Shown one piece after another: positions 15,305 through 25,397 of a stretch of DNA of 64,000 nucleotides. The notes beneath the pieces are model-generated. The model made no database searches. It had not been told where the DNA came from and saw only the letters and a list, made by a program, of their open reading frames with translations. The position numbers and the translations under genes are program-made. Source of the stretch: Marmoricola sp. (lineage in GTDB: Bacteria; Actinomycetota; Actinomycetes; Propionibacteriales; Nocardioidaceae); assembly GCA_025964775.1 (NCBI GenBank), contig JAOPYE010000025.1, positions 29,458 through 93,457 on the forward strand, written 5' to 3'. Each line of letters opens with the position of its first letter. The stretch's first letter is position 1.

Positions 15305-16363
15305 TCAGGCGTGGTCGCCGACGAGTCGGACGACGCCCGCGTCGTCCGCACCCGAGGCCCGCTCGACCGTCCCGGCGACCCACGCCGGCAGGTCGTGCCC
15401 GGCCAGCACGGAGATCGCCGCATCGGCCTCGTCGGCCGGCACCAGGGCGACCATCCCGACCCCGCAGTTGAGCGTCTTCTCCAGGTCGGCCCGCGCGACA
15501 TCACCGGTCTGCGCGACCAGCGAGAAGATCGCCGGCAACACCCACGTGCCCCGATCGAGCGTGACCGTGACGTCCTCGGGCAGCACGCGCTCCAGGTTGG
15601 CGGCCAGTCCACCGCCGGTGATGTGCGACATCGCATGGGTGCCCGTACGCCGGGCCAGGTCCAGGCACGCCTTGGCATAGATCCGGGTCGGCTCGAGCAG
15701 CTCCTCGCCCAGGGTGCGACCGAGGTCGTCGACGTGCTCGTCCAGCGACCTCCCGGCCTGGTTCAGCAGGACGTGCCGCACCAGCGAGTAGCCGTTGGAG
15801 TGCAGACCGCTGGACGCCATCGCGATCACCACGTCACCGGGCCGCACCAGCGGGGCACCGAGCAGGTTGGCAGCGTCGACCACGCCGGTGGCCGCTCCGG
15901 CGACGTCGTACTCGTCGGGGCCCAGCAGCCCCGGGTGCTCGGCGGTCTCGCCGCCGGAGAGCGCGCACCCGGCTTGGACGCACGCCTCGGCGATGCCCTG
16001 CACGATCGCGGCGATGCGTTCGGGCACGACCTTGCCGGTGGCGATGTAGTCGGTCATGAAGAGAGGCTCGGCGCCGCAGACGACAAGGTCGTCGACGACC
16101 ATGCCGACCAGGTCGAAGCCGATGGTGTCGTGCTTGTCGAGCGCCTGGGCGATCGCCACCTTGGTGCCGACGCCGTCGGTCGACGTCGCCAGGACCGGAC
16201 GGTCGTAGGACTTCAGGGCACTGGCGTCGAAGAGGCCTGCGAAGCCGCCGATGCCACCGAGCATCTCGGGACGCCGGGCCTTCTCGATCCAGACCTTCAT
16301 CAGCTCGACGGCCTTGTCACCGGCCTCGATCGAGACGCCGGCGGCTTCGTAAGTACTCATCAT
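15305..16363 (-). CDS. purM: Phosphoribosylformylglycinamidine cyclo-ligase (AIR synthetase)
   Basis: The 352-residue protein converts FGAM to AIR with ATP, the fifth step of purine synthesis. It opens with (M)MSTYEAAGVSIEAGDKAVEL, has the ATP-binding STDGVGTKV segment near residue 61, DLVVCGAEPLFMTDY, and GGGLAANLERVLP near 247. A GAAGGAA ribosome site precedes two adjacent ATGs (16363 and 16360); either may be used. It lies 49 bases after purF in the same direction. Confidence 0.97.
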   Translation of the reverse strand: MMSTYEAAGVSIEAGDKAVELMKVWIEKARRPEMLGGIGGFAGLFDASALKSYDRPVLATSTDGVGTKVAIAQALDKHDTIGFDLVGMVVDDLVVCGAEPLFMTDYIATGKVVPERIAAIVQGIAEACVQAGCALSGGETAEHPGLLGPDEYDVAGAATGVVDAANLLGAPLVRPGDVVIAMASSGLHSNGYSLVRHVLLNQAGRSLDEHVDDLGRTLGEELLEPTRIYAKACLDLARRTGTHAMSHITGGGLAANLERVLPEDVTVTLDRGTWVLPAIFSLVAQTGDVARADLEKTLNCGVGMVALVPADEADAAISVLAGHDLPAWVAGTVERASGADDAGVVRLVGDHA

Positions 16364-16412
16364 TTCCTTCGACGTTCAGGCGTCTCGGCAAGCTCGACGA
16401 CCGATGGTGGGG

Positions 16413-17990
16413 TCAGGGCCGGTCGAGGGCGTCCGTCGCGCCGCCGCCGGAGAGCGAGGCAGCCAGGCCGTCGACATCCAGCGCGCGGTCGGGCACCAGG
16501 ATCTCGGCCTCGAGCAGGTGCTTGCCCAGCAGCTCGGGCTCGGGCAGCTCGATCGGGTACACACCGTCGAAGCAGGCCCGGCACAGGTTCTCCGAGGGGA
16601 CCGTGGTCGCCTCGACGAGGCTCTCCAGGGAGATGTAGGCCAGCGAGTCGGCGCCGATCGAGGCGCAGATGTCGTCGGTGGACAGGCCGTTGGCGATCAG
16701 CTCGGCGCGGGTCGCGAAGTCGATGCCGTAGAAGCACGGCCACTTCACCGGCGGGCTGGAGATCCGCACGTGCACCTCGCGGGCACCGGCTTCGCGCAGC
16801 ATCCGGACCAGGGCCCGCTGCGTGTTGCCGCGCACGATCGAGTCGTCGACGACCACGAGCCGCTTGCCCTCGATCACGTCGCGCAGCGGGTTGAGCTTGA
16901 GCCGGATGCCGAGCTGGCGGATGGTCTGGCTGGGCTGGATGAAGGTGCGCCCGACGTAGGAGTTCTTGACCAGGCCGACGCCGTAGGGGATCCCGCTCTC
17001 CTCGGCGTAGCCGATGGCGGCCGGCGTACCGGACTCCGGGACCGGGATCACCAGGTCGGCCTCAGCGGGGAAGTCCTGGGCCAGACGGCGGCCGATCTCG
17101 ACCCGGACGCTGTGCACCCGCTGGTTGGAGATGCGGGTGTCGGGGCGGGCCAGGTAGACGAACTCGAAGAGGCAGCCCTTGGGCGCGGCCTCGGCGAACC
17201 GGCGGGTGCGCAGGCCGTCCTCGTCGACGGCGATCAGCTCACCCGGCTCGATCTCGCGCACGTACGACGCGCCGACGATGTCGAGCGCTGCGGTCTCCGA
17301 CGCCACGACCCAGCCGCGTTCCAGCCGGCCGAGCACCAGGGGGCGGACACCCTGCGGGTCGCGGGCGGCGTACAGGGTGCCCTCGTCCATCCAGACGAAC
17401 GAGAACGCGCCGCGGACCTGGGGCAGCAGCTCGGCCGCGCGGTCCTCCAGGGACTGGTCCGGGTGGTACGCCAGCAACGCGGTCACCAGCGAGGTGTCGT
17501 TCGTGCTGGTCTCCAGGGCGCGGGCGTGGATCTCGAGCTCGCCGGTGTCGCTGGGCAGCTCGGCGACCATCCGGGCAAGATCACTGGTATTGGTCAGGTT
17601 GCCGTTGTGTCCCAGCGCGATCGAGCCGTGCGCGGTCGGACGGAACGTCGGCTGGGCGTTGTGCCAGGTGCTCGCGCCGGTCGTCGAGTAGCGAGCGTGG
17701 CCGATCGCGAGGTGGCCCTTGAGCGAGGACAGCGTCGATTCGTCGAAGACCTGCGAGACCAGGCCCATGTCCTTGTAGACCAGGATCTGTCGACCGTTGC
17801 TGACCGCGATCCCCGCGGACTCCTGGCCGCGGTGCTGCAGGGCGTAGATCCCGTAATACGCGAGCTTGGCGACTTCCTCGCCGGGGGCCCAGACGCCGAA
17901 GACGCCACAGGCGTCCTGGGGTCCGCGGTCGTGAGGATCGAGTTCGTGGGTCAGTCGTCCGTCGCCGCGGGGCTGTCCAGGGAGGGCCAC
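16413..17990 (-). CDS. purF: Amidophosphoribosyltransferase
   Basis: From the GTG at 17990 the product has 525 residues. It carries out the first committed purine step, PRPP plus glutamine to phosphoribosylamine. The Ntn nucleophile is Cys28 in QDACGVFGVW after a propeptide (RGDGRLTHELDPHDRGPQ) like that of Streptomyces PurF. HRGQESAG, GHNGNL and the PRPP loop VVVDDSIVRGNTQ follow. Two cysteines in KWPCFYGID and NLCRACFDG may hold the family's iron-sulfur cluster. It begins ten bases after the M20 peptidase gene. Confidence 0.97.
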   Translation of the reverse strand: MALPGQPRGDGRLTHELDPHDRGPQDACGVFGVWAPGEEVAKLAYYGIYALQHRGQESAGIAVSNGRQILVYKDMGLVSQVFDESTLSSLKGHLAIGHARYSTTGASTWHNAQPTFRPTAHGSIALGHNGNLTNTSDLARMVAELPSDTGELEIHARALETSTNDTSLVTALLAYHPDQSLEDRAAELLPQVRGAFSFVWMDEGTLYAARDPQGVRPLVLGRLERGWVVASETAALDIVGASYVREIEPGELIAVDEDGLRTRRFAEAAPKGCLFEFVYLARPDTRISNQRVHSVRVEIGRRLAQDFPAEADLVIPVPESGTPAAIGYAEESGIPYGVGLVKNSYVGRTFIQPSQTIRQLGIRLKLNPLRDVIEGKRLVVVDDSIVRGNTQRALVRMLREAGAREVHVRISSPPVKWPCFYGIDFATRAELIANGLSTDDICASIGADSLAYISLESLVEATTVPSENLCRACFDGVYPIELPEPELLGKHLLEAEILVPDRALDVDGLAASLSGGGATDALDRP

Positions 17991-18000
17991 GGGGGCAAGT

Positions 18001-19347
18001 CTACGGTGTGAGGGAGGCCAGGTTCGCCAGCAGCAACGTCTCGGCGAGACAGACCCGCTCGAACTCGGCCAGGTGCAGGCCCTCGTTGGCACCGTGCGCC
18101 CGCGTGTCGGGATCCTCGACGCCGGTGACCAGCACGCTTGCGGCCGGGAAGGCCAGCAGGAACTCGGCGATGAACGGGATCGACCCGCCGACCCCCATGT
18201 CGATCGGCCGGACGCCGTCCCACGCCTCGCGGAAGGCGTCCCGGGCGATGTCGTACGCAGGCCCGGTCGCGTCGATCGCCGTGGCCTCGCCGGTGTCGAC
18301 GACCGTGATCGAGAGCTCGGCCCCCCAGGGCACGTGTGCCTCGAGGTGTCGGCGCAGACACTCCAGCGCGTTCTCGGTCGTGTCGGCCGGAGCCGTGCGC
18401 AGCGCGATCCGGGCGCGAGCCGCCGGGACCAGGGTGTTGCTGGCGCCGAAGACCTGCGGGGCGTCGAGCCCCGTGATGCTCAGCGCGGGCTTGGTCCAGA
18501 GCCGCTCCACGATCGGGCCGGAGCCGATCCAGCGGATTCCCGGGACCGCCCCGGACTCAGCGCGCAGCCGCGCCTCGGGGTACTCGACATCGTCGGCCGG
18601 GCCGGAGCGCAGTCCGTCGATCGCGACGTTCCCCTCGTCGTCGTGCAGGCTGGCGATCACGCGGGCCAGGGTCATCAGCGAGTCCGGCACCAGGCCGCCC
18701 CACATCCCGGAGTGCACGGCGTAGGACAGGGTGCGGATCTCGATGTCGACGCGGACCAGGCCGCGCAGGCTCGTGGTCAGGGCGGGTACGCCGATGTCCC
18801 AGTTGCCGCTGTCGGCGATCACGATCACGTCGGCCGACAGGGAGTCCTTCTCCTGGGCGAGCAGAGCGGCCAGTGAATCCGAGCCGATCTCCTCCTCGCC
18901 CTCGATGAACATGGTGACGCCGACGGCGAGGTCGTCACCGAGTGCCCGGATCGCCGCCAGGTGGGCGCAGATGCCGGCCTTGTCATCAGCGGCCCCGCGG
19001 GCGTACAGGCGACCGTCGCGCTCCGTCGGGACCCAGGGCGGGCTGTCCCAGTCGGCGTGGTCGTTCTCGGGCTGGACGTCGTGGTGCGCGTACAGGAGCA
19101 CAGTCGGTGCGCCTGCCGGGCCGGGCCGGTGCGCGATCACCGCCGGCGCACCGCCGTCGGCACTGGCGATCCGTGCCTCGAACCCCTCGGCTGCGAAGAG
19201 CTCAGCCACTGCATCCGCGCTGCGTTGCACCTCGCCGGCACGGGCCGGGTCGGCGCTGACCGACTCGATCCGGACCAGGTCCTCCAGGTCGCGGCGGATT
19301 CCCGGAAGCACGCCCTGGACGCGCTGGCGAAGGTCGTCGAGGCTCAC
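18001..19347 (-). CDS. M20 family metallopeptidase (dipeptidase-type)
   Basis: The 448-residue cytosolic enzyme has the di-zinc ligands of the M20 family: YAHHDVQP (His88, Asp90), RGAADDKAG (Asp121), the general base region EGEEEIGS (150-157), Asp in VIADSGNWD, and a C-terminal His in GANEGLH. It has the usual lid insertion. Start is a GTG. M20 enzymes of this group cleave dipeptides or N-acyl amino acids. It precedes purF closely and may be co-transcribed, though no purine link is known. Confidence 0.94.
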   Translation of the reverse strand: MSLDDLRQRVQGVLPGIRRDLEDLVRIESVSADPARAGEVQRSADAVAELFAAEGFEARIASADGGAPAVIAHRPGPAGAPTVLLYAHHDVQPENDHADWDSPPWVPTERDGRLYARGAADDKAGICAHLAAIRALGDDLAVGVTMFIEGEEEIGSDSLAALLAQEKDSLSADVIVIADSGNWDIGVPALTTSLRGLVRVDIEIRTLSYAVHSGMWGGLVPDSLMTLARVIASLHDDEGNVAIDGLRSGPADDVEYPEARLRAESGAVPGIRWIGSGPIVERLWTKPALSITGLDAPQVFGASNTLVPAARARIALRTAPADTTENALECLRRHLEAHVPWGAELSITVVDTGEATAIDATGPAYDIARDAFREAWDGVRPIDMGVGGSIPFIAEFLLAFPAASVLVTGVEDPDTRAHGANEGLHLAEFERVCLAETLLLANLASLTP

Positions 19348-19400
19348 GACACGAGCCTCCGAGCGCCCGAGCTTGCTCGAGGCCGAGGAGCCGAAATGTC

Positions 19401-19423
19401 GTTGACGAGCGAAGCGAGGATCA
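19401..19423. repeat. Dispersed intergenic repeat, copy 1
   Basis: GTTGACGAGCGAAGCGAGGATCA here is 22/23 identical to 31776-31798. It lies in the 215-base gap between the divergent M20 and LCP genes. Confidence 0.75.
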
Positions 19424-19562
19424 TGGTCGTCACCCTAGGTCAGTCGCCGCGGGCGACATGAACGGGCCTCGGCGTCGTCGGGTTACGGCGCGCGGGCAGC
19501 CGCACGTCGTACCCTTTCGCGAGCATCGCCGCGCCGGCACCCAGGCAGCAAGGACCCCCACT

Positions 19563-20738
19563 GTGACGCAGGACGAGCCAGACGAGCCCGACGGCGTCCC
19601 GGAGACCCCGGAAACGGCGTCCCCCAGCGGCGTCGCCGAGGAGCTCGGTGAGGCACCTGCCCAGGTCGAGCTGATCAACGACGACGACCTGTCCTGGGTC
19701 GATCGCCCGGAGGAGACCGAAGAGCGCCGCGAGCGCCGCGAGGTCCGCAAGGAGAACCACCGCAAGAAGGCACGGCGCAAGCTTCGTCGCAAGCGCACCC
19801 TCGCCATCTCCGGGGTGGTCCTGGCAATCTTCCTCGTCCTCGGTACGACGTGGTTCTTCTGGACCTTCGGTGATCTCGGCCGGATGCCGAAGGTCGCGGG
19901 CCAGGCCGGCCTGAACACGCCCGGTACGACGATCCTGCTGGTCGGGAGCAACCCCAGCGAGCCCGACGCGGTCAGCCCTCCGGGGGTCGGCTGGCAGCAC
20001 GACTTCGCGCACAGCGACATGGTGCTCCTGCTCCACCTGACCCGGGACAACCGCACGATGTTCGTGATCTCGATCCCGCGCGACAGCATCGTGCCGATCC
20101 CGGGTGTCGGGCCGGGCAAGCTGACCGATGCGTTCGCGCGCGGTGGGGCAGCGCTCTACGTCCGGACCATCGAGACGATGACCGGAGTCAGGCTCGACCG
20201 GGTCGCCACGATGGACATGAACTCGCTGAGCGAGATCACCGACGACATCGGTGGCGTGACCGTCAACGTCCCGGACAGCGCCTGCGGCGTCCCCGCCGGC
20301 GCGTACCGCCTCGACGGGCAACAAGCGCTGGACTACGTCACGCTGCAGCCCTGCCTGCCGAGCAAGGACCTCGACCGGGTCCTGCGCCAGCAGAGCCTGC
20401 TCAAGGCGATCATGCGAGGTGCGGTCGACGGTGGCAAGCTCGCCAACCCCTTCACGATCAACAAGATCCTGCGCGCGACTGCGAGCCACCTGACCCTCGA
20501 GAAGGGCTACGGCTACCCGAGCATGTTCTGGACGCTCTGGTCGATGCGGCACCTGCGCAGCACGAACACGACGTTCCTCACGATCCCGGTCGCGGCGAAT
20601 CCCACCGTGAGCGTCAACGGCATCAACGAGGTCCTCCTCGACCCGACGAAGGACGCGGTGCTGTGGACGGCACTGCGCCAGGACCGACTGACCGACTACC
20701 TCGCGCTCAACGGCGCGGACGTCTCGGTGCTGCCCTAA
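19563..20738 (+). CDS. LytR-CpsA-Psr (LCP) family cell-wall ligase
   Basis: The GTG at 19563, with AAGGA about nine bases upstream, gives 391 residues. An acidic then strongly basic cytoplasmic tail (RKKARRKLRRKR) is followed by one transmembrane helix (about 79-101) and an extracellular LCP domain with the conserved arginines in FVISIPRDS and DRVLRQQSLLKA. LCP proteins attach teichoic acids, arabinogalactan or other glycopolymers to peptidoglycan. An ATG at 19458 in the same frame would add 35 basic residues. The 3' end overlaps the convergent SCP-like gene by four bases. Confidence 0.92.
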   Translation: MTQDEPDEPDGVPETPETASPSGVAEELGEAPAQVELINDDDLSWVDRPEETEERRERREVRKENHRKKARRKLRRKRTLAISGVVLAIFLVLGTTWFFWTFGDLGRMPKVAGQAGLNTPGTTILLVGSNPSEPDAVSPPGVGWQHDFAHSDMVLLLHLTRDNRTMFVISIPRDSIVPIPGVGPGKLTDAFARGGAALYVRTIETMTGVRLDRVATMDMNSLSEITDDIGGVTVNVPDSACGVPAGAYRLDGQQALDYVTLQPCLPSKDLDRVLRQQSLLKAIMRGAVDGGKLANPFTINKILRATASHLTLEKGYGYPSMFWTLWSMRHLRSTNTTFLTIPVAANPTVSVNGINEVLLDPTKDAVLWTALRQDRLTDYLALNGADVSVLP

Positions 20739-21013
20739 GTCAGCGGCAGGTACGCCGAGAGGTCGGTGCGTTCGCCGGACGCCCGGACCCGTCCGGACTC
20801 GACCGCCTCGGCCCAGCTGAGCTCGCCGGTCGCGACCGCGATCCAGGTCTCCGGGTCGGTCTCGACGACGGCGCGGGGAGTACCCCGGGTGTGCCGGCCC
20901 CCCTCGACCGCCTGCACCGCCCCGTACGGCGGCACCCTGACCTCGACCGAGTGGCCCGGCGCCTTCTCGACCAGGAGTGCCAGGGTTCGCTTGACGTCGT
21001 CCTTCTGGCTCAA
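20735..21013 (-). CDS. Sterol-carrier-like small protein
   Basis: A 92-residue protein from a TTG start that overlaps the ArsR stop (TTGA); a perfect AGGAGGT ribosome site lies seven bases upstream, which settles the start. The segment from VEVRVPPYGAVQAVEG through PRAVVETDPETWIAVATGEL resembles the MDMPI/SCP2-like fold seen in actinobacterial sterol carrier family proteins; a similar gene (Rv0807) lies next to purF in mycobacteria. It may bind a lipid, but no partner is shown. It is translationally coupled to the regulator before it. Confidence 0.8.
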   Translation of the reverse strand: MSQKDDVKRTLALLVEKAPGHSVEVRVPPYGAVQAVEGGRHTRGTPRAVVETDPETWIAVATGELSWAEAVESGRVRASGERTDLSAYLPLT

Positions 21014-21591
21014 GACCGGACCTCCTGTCCCGGCTGCAGGACCTGCAGGAGGTGATAGGTGCGTCGGGCACCGCGCCCCTCGCTGGTCCGGGTCCGATCC
21101 CTCCAGGCCGCCTGGAGGTCGAGCAGCTCCTGGCTCAGCTGTTTGGCCTCGGCCTTGGTCAGCCGGATCCAGTCGTCACTGATCATCACGTGCGTGCTGC
21201 GTTCCTTGCTCGACGCATAGGCGCGATCGATCGCACCTTTGGCGGCGGCCGCGGCTTGACGGCGGAAGACCGTGACCGCCTGCGTTCCGCCGGGCGCCTT
21301 CTCCATCTCCTCGAGCTCGACGTTCACGCCACGCTCGCTGACTGGTTTCCAGACCCGGTCGCGTCCGTCTCGCGCCAGTTCCGGCGCCTGCTCTACGAAG
21401 CCGTACTTGGCAAGCTGCCTGAGGTGGAAGCTCGCCTGGTTCGCCGGGATACCGAGCCGCTCGGCCACGTCAGCGGCACGCAGGTGCCCCGCAGCTGTGA
21501 TCTCGCCGAGGATGCGGGTGCGTACCGGGTGAGCGATCGCTCGCAGAGTCCTCGGGTCGTGGACCTCGAGGTAGCCGTCGTCCTTCGCCAT
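21010..21591 (-). CDS. ArsR-like winged-helix transcriptional regulator
   Basis: The 193-residue protein has an ArsR-type winged helix in residues 13-67 (TLRAIAHPVRTRILGEITAA, then LGIPANQASFHLRQLAKYGF). No metal-binding cysteines are visible, so it senses something else. The long C-terminal part with a basic helical stretch is common in the HTH_20 group. The ATG faces the MFS gene across an inverted-repeat region (21613-21656), and the regulator most likely represses that exporter and itself. Confidence 0.92.
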   Translation of the reverse strand: MAKDDGYLEVHDPRTLRAIAHPVRTRILGEITAAGHLRAADVAERLGIPANQASFHLRQLAKYGFVEQAPELARDGRDRVWKPVSERGVNVELEEMEKAPGGTQAVTVFRRQAAAAAKGAIDRAYASSKERSTHVMISDDWIRLTKAEAKQLSQELLDLQAAWRDRTRTSEGRGARRTYHLLQVLQPGQEVRS

Positions 21592-21612
21592 CCCACCAGC
21601 CTATCCGAAATC

Positions 21613-21656
21613 CGCACCTTCTATTGCGCAACATAAGGTGCGCAAGTTACCTTGCG
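21613..21656. promoter_or_regulatory. Nested inverted repeats, probable ArsR-type operator
   Basis: CGCACCTT (21613-21620) and AAGGTGCG (21635-21642) form a perfect 8-bp inverted repeat around the palindrome TTGCGCAA (21624-21631). A second repeat, CGCAAG-TTAC-CTTGCG (21641-21656), overlaps it and ends four bases before the MFS start. The nested layout between divergent genes is typical of a site that controls both. Confidence 0.78.
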
Positions 21657-21659
21657 GAT

Positions 21660-22910
21660 ATGAACCAGGCCAGCAACCTTCGCAACAACCACGACTTCAG
21701 CGTCCTGTGGATCGGTCAGACGATCAGTGAGCTCGGCAGTCGGATGAGCATGTTCGTCTTCCCGCTGATCGCCTACGCGCTGACCGGATCAGCACTGTGG
21801 GCGGCGGCGGCAGAGAGCGCGCACCTGGTCGGGATGTGCGCAATGCTCCTCCCTGCCGGCGTGCTCGCAGATCGTTATGATCGCCGCCGGCTGCTGCGCA
21901 CCGCGAGCGCGGTCGGCTTCCTGCTGTACGCCTCGCTGGTCGGTGCCGCGTGGCTGGGTGGGATCACCATCGCGCACCTGCTCGTGGTCGCCGTGCTCAC
22001 CGGAGCCTGCGCCGGATTGTTCTCGCCGGCAGAGACCTCGGCGGTCAAGACCGTCGTCCCGGACGAGCAGCTGTCAACTGCGCTGGCCCAGAACCAGGCA
22101 CGTCAGCACGTGGCGTCGCTCGTCGGCGCTCCTATCGGCGGCGCGCTGCTCGCGCTTGCCCGCTGGCTTCCCTTGGGCGTCGACGCAGTGACCTATGCCG
22201 TCTCGTGGTTCATGCTCGGACGCATCCGCGCTGACCTGTCAGCCCCCGTGGACGACCGAACGCCGCGCATCTCGACGCGCGAGAGCGTCGTCGAAGGGTT
22301 CAGGTTCATGGCACGTCGGCCGTTCTTCCGAGTGCTGATGATCTGGTCGTCCCTGGTGAACCTGCTGGTCAACGCGCTCTTCTTCGTCGCAGTCCTGCGA
22401 CTCATCGAGGGGGGCTTTGCTCCGGTGCAGATCGGCGTGGTGGAGACCGCCGCGGGCGCGTTCGGCGTTCTCGGTGCGATCGCGGCACCGGCGATCATCG
22501 ACAGGTTCCGGACAGGCAGCCTCACGGTCGCCGTCGCCTGGAGCTTCGTGCCGCTGGCAGTGCCCATGGCGTTCTGGAACGCGCCCGCGGTCGTGGCTGT
22601 TGCCCTGTCTGTCGGCATGTTCCTGAACCCGGCGGGCAACGCCGGGATCGGCGCCTACCGGATGGCGGTGACCCCGATCGACCTCCAGGGCCGGATCCAG
22701 TCGACGACGCAGCTCGTCTCGATGTCGGTGATGCCGCTCTCGCCACTCCTGGCGGGCGGTCTGCTCGCGGGAGTCGGCGGCCGCGAGGCAGTCCTCCTGC
22801 TCGGCGCACTGACAGCGGTATCGGCCCTGATCCCGACGCTGAGTCGCCCGGTGCGGGCGGTGCCGCGACCGACCGTGTGGCAGGCCGAACTGGCCGGCAG
22901 CAACGCCTGA
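21660..22910 (+). CDS. MFS transporter (EntS-like exporter)
   Basis: A 416-residue integral membrane protein with about 12 hydrophobic helices. The first residues (NNHDFSVLWIGQTISELGSR) and the loop GVLADRYDRRRLLRTAS after helix 2 match the MFS_3/enterobactin-exporter-like group, which exports siderophores, macrolides and other small molecules. The ATG at 21660 follows the operator directly, giving a short leader. A cargo cannot be named from sequence. Confidence 0.93.
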   Translation: MNQASNLRNNHDFSVLWIGQTISELGSRMSMFVFPLIAYALTGSALWAAAAESAHLVGMCAMLLPAGVLADRYDRRRLLRTASAVGFLLYASLVGAAWLGGITIAHLLVVAVLTGACAGLFSPAETSAVKTVVPDEQLSTALAQNQARQHVASLVGAPIGGALLALARWLPLGVDAVTYAVSWFMLGRIRADLSAPVDDRTPRISTRESVVEGFRFMARRPFFRVLMIWSSLVNLLVNALFFVAVLRLIEGGFAPVQIGVVETAAGAFGVLGAIAAPAIIDRFRTGSLTVAVAWSFVPLAVPMAFWNAPAVVAVALSVGMFLNPAGNAGIGAYRMAVTPIDLQGRIQSTTQLVSMSVMPLSPLLAGGLLAGVGGREAVLLLGALTAVSALIPTLSRPVRAVPRPTVWQAELAGSNA

Positions 22911-22926
22911 CGCTGTCTGCTCGAAC

Positions 22927-25185
22927 TCAGGCGAACGCGGCCGGAAGGGTCGCGGACCAGACTGCACGGGCTTCGACGAGCGGTAGGTCGAACTGGTCCT
23001 CGACCGTCACGGAGCCACCGCCGGTCACACCGAGCTCGGTCAGCGCAACGCCGTACCGGCTCGCGAGGGCGCCCAGCGCGTCGCCGTCGGTGGGTGCCAC
23101 GGTCACGACGACCCGGCCGGCCGACTCGCTGAACAGCCCGACGAACGCATCGCCGGCGAGGCGGACCGAGACGCCGATGTCGTGGCGCAGGGCGCTCTCG
23201 ACAAGTGCCTGGGCGAGCCCGCCGTCGGAGAGGTCGTGCGCCGAGGTCAACAGGCCGACCCCGTCGACGAGGAGCTCGGCCAGCGCCTGCTCGGCGGCAA
23301 GGTCGACCGCCGGGGGCAGGCCACCGAGGTGTCCGTGGACCACGTGCGCCCACTCCGAGCCGGAGAGCTCCTCGCGGGTCTCGCCGAGCAGGAAGACCTT
23401 GTCACCGGCGGCCTGGAAACCGGTCGGGGTGCGCTGGGTGACGTCCTCGATCACGCCCAGCACGGCGACCACAGGAGTCGGCAGGATCGCGGTGTCGCCG
23501 GTCTGGTTGTACAGGCTGACGTTGCCACCGGTGACCGGGATGCCCAGCTCCAGGCAGCCGTCCTTCAGACCACGGCAGGCCTCGGCGAACTGCCACATGA
23601 CATCCGGGTCCTCGGGCGAACCGAAGTTGAGGCAGTCGCTGATCGCCAGCGGCCGAGCCCCGCCCGTCGCTACGTTGCGGTACGACTCGGCGAGCGCGAG
23701 CCGGGCACCGGCGTACGGGTCCAGCTTGGCGAAGCGGCCGTTGCAGTCGGTCGAGACGGCCACACCGAGGTTGGTCTCGTCGTCGATCCGGATCATGCCG
23801 GAGTCCGAGGGCTGGGCCAGGACGGTGTTGCCCTGGACGTAGCGGTCGTACTGGTCGGTGATCCAGGATTTGTCACACAGGTTGGGGCTGGCCGCGAGCC
23901 GCAGAACCGTGGCACGCAGCTCGGCGCCCGTGGTGGGGCGCGGCAGCGACTCCGCGCCATCTGCCTGGAGGGCGTCCTGCCAGGCGGGCCGGGCGAAGGG
24001 CCGGTTGTAGGTCGGGCCGTCGTGCGCCACCGAACGCGGCGGCACGTCCACGACGCACTCGCCGTGCCAGTCGATCAGCAGCCGGTCACCGTCGGTGACC
24101 TCGCCGACCACGACGGCCTCGACGTCCCACTTCGCGCAGATCGCCATGAACGCCTCTACGTCACCGGGTTCGACGACCGCCATCATGCGTTCCTGGGACT
24201 CGCTCATCAGGATCTCTTCGGGCGCCAGGGTCGAGTCGCGCAACGGCACCCGGTCCAGCTCGACGTGCATGCCGCCGTCACCGGCACTGGCCAGCTCGGA
24301 GGTCGCGCACGAGAGGCCGGCGCCTCCGAGGTCCTGGATGCCGGCGACGAGTCCGGCCGCGAAGATCTCCAGGGTGCACTCGATGAGCAGCTTCTCCATG
24401 AACGGGTCGCCGACCTGGACGCTCGGACGCTTGGCGGGGCCGTCGGCATCAAAGGTCTCCGAGGCCAGCACCGAGACGCCGCCGATGCCGTCACCGCCGG
24501 TCCGGGCGCCGTACAGGATCACCTGGTTGCCGACACCGGACGCCTTGGCGAGGTGCAGGTCCTCGTGACGCAGGACACCGACGCACAGGGCGTTGACCAG
24601 CGGGTTGCCCAGGTACGTCTCATCGAAGACAGCCTCGCCGCCGATGTTCGGCAGGCCCAGGCAGTTGCCGTAGCCGCCGACGCCGGCCACGATCCCGGGC
24701 AGCACCCGCTGGGTGTCCGGCGCGTCCAGGGGACCGAAGCGGAGCGGATCCATCACTGCCACCGGACGAGCGCCCATGGCGAGGATGTCGCGAACGATGC
24801 CACCGACCCCGGTCGCAGCACCCTGGTAGGGCTCGACGAAGGACGGGTGGTTGTGCGACTCGACCTTGAAGGTCACCGCGTAGCCCTGGCCCACGTCGAG
24901 GACACCGGCGTTCTCGCCGATCCCTGCCAGCATCTTGCCGACCGGGGTCTCCTGCGGGATGTCGGAGAACTGCTTGAGGTGCACCTTGGTGGACTTGTAG
25001 GAGCAGTGCTCGCTCCACATCACCGAGTACATCGCCAGCTCGGAGCTGGTCGGACGGCGACCGAGGATCTCGCGGATCCGTGCGTACTCGTCGGCCTTGA
25101 GGCCGAGGTCGGCCCAGGGCTGTTCCCGGTCCGGGTCCTGCTCAGCTGCGGTGACGGTGTCGAGGTGGGTACGGACGTCAGGCAC
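22927..25185 (-). CDS. purL: Phosphoribosylformylglycinamidine synthase subunit II
   Basis: The 752-residue small PurL makes FGAM from FGAR with ATP and ammonia and works as a complex with PurS and PurQ, both encoded at 26784-27718. Signatures include [16 protein letters not shown] near residue 58, [22 protein letters not shown] near 93, and [19 protein letters not shown] near 281. It starts at a GTG. It lies between the MFS gene (convergent) and the secreted cell-wall-type gene, which has been inserted between purL and purQ relative to usual order. Confidence 0.97.
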   Translation of the reverse strand: MPDVRTHLDTVTAAEQDPDREQPWADLGLKADEYARIREILGRRPTSSELAMYSVMWSEHCSYKSTKVHLKQFSDIPQETPVGKMLAGIGENAGVLDVGQGYAVTFKVESHNHPSFVEPYQGAATGVGGIVRDILAMGARPVAVMDPLRFGPLDAPDTQRVLPGIVAGVGGYGNCLGLPNIGGEAVFDETYLGNPLVNALCVGVLRHEDLHLAKASGVGNQVILYGARTGGDGIGGVSVLASETFDADGPAKRPSVQVGDPFMEKLLIECTLEIFAAGLVAGIQDLGGAGLSCATSELASAGDGGMHVELDRVPLRDSTLAPEEILMSESQERMMAVVEPGDVEAFMAICAKWDVEAVVVGEVTDGDRLLIDWHGECVVDVPPRSVAHDGPTYNRPFARPAWQDALQADGAESLPRPTTGAELRATVLRLAASPNLCDKSWITDQYDRYVQGNTVLAQPSDSGMIRIDDETNLGVAVSTDCNGRFAKLDPYAGARLALAESYRNVATGGARPLAISDCLNFGSPEDPDVMWQFAEACRGLKDGCLELGIPVTGGNVSLYNQTGDTAILPTPVVAVLGVIEDVTQRTPTGFQAAGDKVFLLGETREELSGSEWAHVVHGHLGGLPPAVDLAAEQALAELLVDGVGLLTSAHDLSDGGLAQALVESALRHDIGVSVRLAGDAFVGLFSESAGRVVVTVAPTDGDALGALASRYGVALTELGVTGGGSVTVEDQFDLPLVEARAVWSATLPAAFA

Positions 25186-25341
25186 GCGCGGTTCCGATCA
25201 GCAACGTAGGCGCTCCGGGCTCGGTGGATGTCAGGACCAAATCTACTCGGTGGGGCTGCCACGGCCCGCCTCGGGCCGCCCCGCGAACACCCCCGGCGGC
25301 TGTTTCGAATTACAGCGTTGTAGTTAAATCCAAGCCCTGTT

Positions 25342-25359
25342 ACTGGTGTGACTGGTGTG
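25342..25359. repeat. Tandem 9-bp direct repeat before the secreted protein gene
   Basis: ACTGGTGTG occurs twice in tandem (25342-25350 and 25351-25359), 39 bases before the ATG at 25398. It lies in the promoter or leader region and could be a regulator site. Confidence 0.5.
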
Positions 25360-25397
25360 GTTATGGTGACGAGGTTCCCCACCCAGGAGTACCCCAG

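Noticed and set aside
23182..25209. Long plus-strand open frame opposite purL
   Set aside because: Antisense shadow of purL; no start signal or domain.
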